Source: Shewanellaceae bacterium (GTDB lineage Bacteria > Pseudomonadota > Gammaproteobacteria > Enterobacterales > Shewanellaceae). Taken from it: a stretch of 7,899 nt of DNA. Position numbers and translations under genes: made by a program. Positions 7,666 through 7,899 of the stretch are shown here, one piece after another (the stretch's first letter is position 1; each line of letters starts with the position of its first letter). Under the pieces are notes generated by a model. It did not search any database. It was given only the letters and a program-made list of their open reading frames with translations, and had not been told where the DNA came from. Where the stretch lies: the NCBI GenBank assembly GCA_016779685.1, contig JADHND010000071.1, forward strand, positions 1 through 7,899, in the 5' to 3' direction.

Positions 7666-7899
7666 CTATGGGTTAGGAGTTGAAGACGCCGCCTTACTTT
7701 CTACTGGTAATTTCCACTCCTCGAAGATTGTGTTCACATCCTCATCACCGGCGGTCACAAAATCTTCTCGTAATTGGTTTAGTTTGTAAGAACCGGGGCC
7801 TATAGTTTTATCATCCACAATTTTATAAAACTTTTTATAAAACTCAAAACCATATTTATCATAAAATTCTATTAAAAAACATGAGCTTAACCATTCGTC
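7666..7899 (-). CDS. C-terminal fragment of a gene leaving the window; possibly M60/enhancin-like metallopeptidase
   Basis: The minus strand is open from the window's right edge to TAG at 7666-7668, giving 77 residues with no start codon, so the gene begins outside. The fragment reads DEWLSSCFLIEFYDKYGFEF near its start and later GDEDVNTIFEEWKLPVES. In M60/enhancin-type gluzincin peptidases the C-terminal end of the catalytic domain commonly has a helix of the form 'fGw.f....f' and then a 'G.nl..fF..WglPvs' segment, which this resembles. The HExxH zinc site would lie in the missing part, so the assignment is tentative. If right, the protein would be a secreted or surface protease acting on host glycoproteins such as mucins. 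The last ten residues are a Ser/Ala/Pro-rich tail. The coding frame itself is convincing; the family is a guess from pattern. Confidence 0.7.
   Translation of the reverse strand, partial: DEWLSSCFLIEFYDKYGFEFYKKFYKIVDDKTIGPGSYKLNQLREDFVTAGDEDVNTIFEEWKLPVESKAASSTPNP

Overview
The window looks like chromosome of a Gram-negative bacterium, most likely a gammaproteobacterium. It carries a clear kdsB (CMP-Kdo synthesis for lipopolysaccharide), a signal-peptide-bearing outer-membrane beta-barrel protein and a lipobox-bearing sulfatase-family lipoprotein. Two unaccompanied LuxR-type regulators with large divergent N-terminal domains recall the orphan LuxR sets of Legionella/Coxiella-like bacteria, but that placement is an inference from style, not a demonstrated match. 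Coding density is low for a free-living bacterium: several gaps are 360-680 bases, A+T-rich, and hold gene-like scraps.

Layout. 1-477 (+) is the 3' end of an unrecognised gene. It converges on 479-1090 (-), the outer-membrane protein. A 364-base gap follows, with a near-perfect 22-base dyad at 1319-1340, then kdsB at 1455-2234 (+). kdsB runs tail to tail, with a 4-base overlap, into a 608-residue sulfatase-family lipoprotein at 2231-4057 (-). Next come a 430-base gap with coding-like fragments, a small two-helix membrane protein at 4488-4862 (+), and two LuxR-type regulators on the minus strand (4926-5687 and 6192-6986) separated by about 500 bases. The remainder is mostly non-coding apart from a compact small-gene candidate with its own terminator (7140-7247) and two tiny ORFs (7446-7636). 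At the right edge is the 3' end of a minus-strand gene (7666-7899) whose last residues resemble the C-terminus of M60/enhancin-type metallopeptidases.

How the genes relate. There is no clear multi-gene operon; genes alternate in strand and most are single units. The common theme is the cell envelope (KdsB, barrel protein, surface lipoprotein, small membrane protein, possibly a secreted protease) beside two regulators of the same architecture. No LuxI-type synthase or sensor kinase is visible.

The strongest oddity is the sulfatase-family protein. The residue that must become formylglycine (Cys or Ser in C/S-x-P-S-R) is glycine, and the histidine of the GKWH motif is asparagine, while the metal ligands and the rest of the fold motifs are kept. 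It also has 14 exact Glu-Pro repeats after the lipid anchor and an insert with four cysteines spaced exactly seven apart. It reads as a surface pseudoenzyme or a changed-chemistry member rather than an ordinary arylsulfatase.
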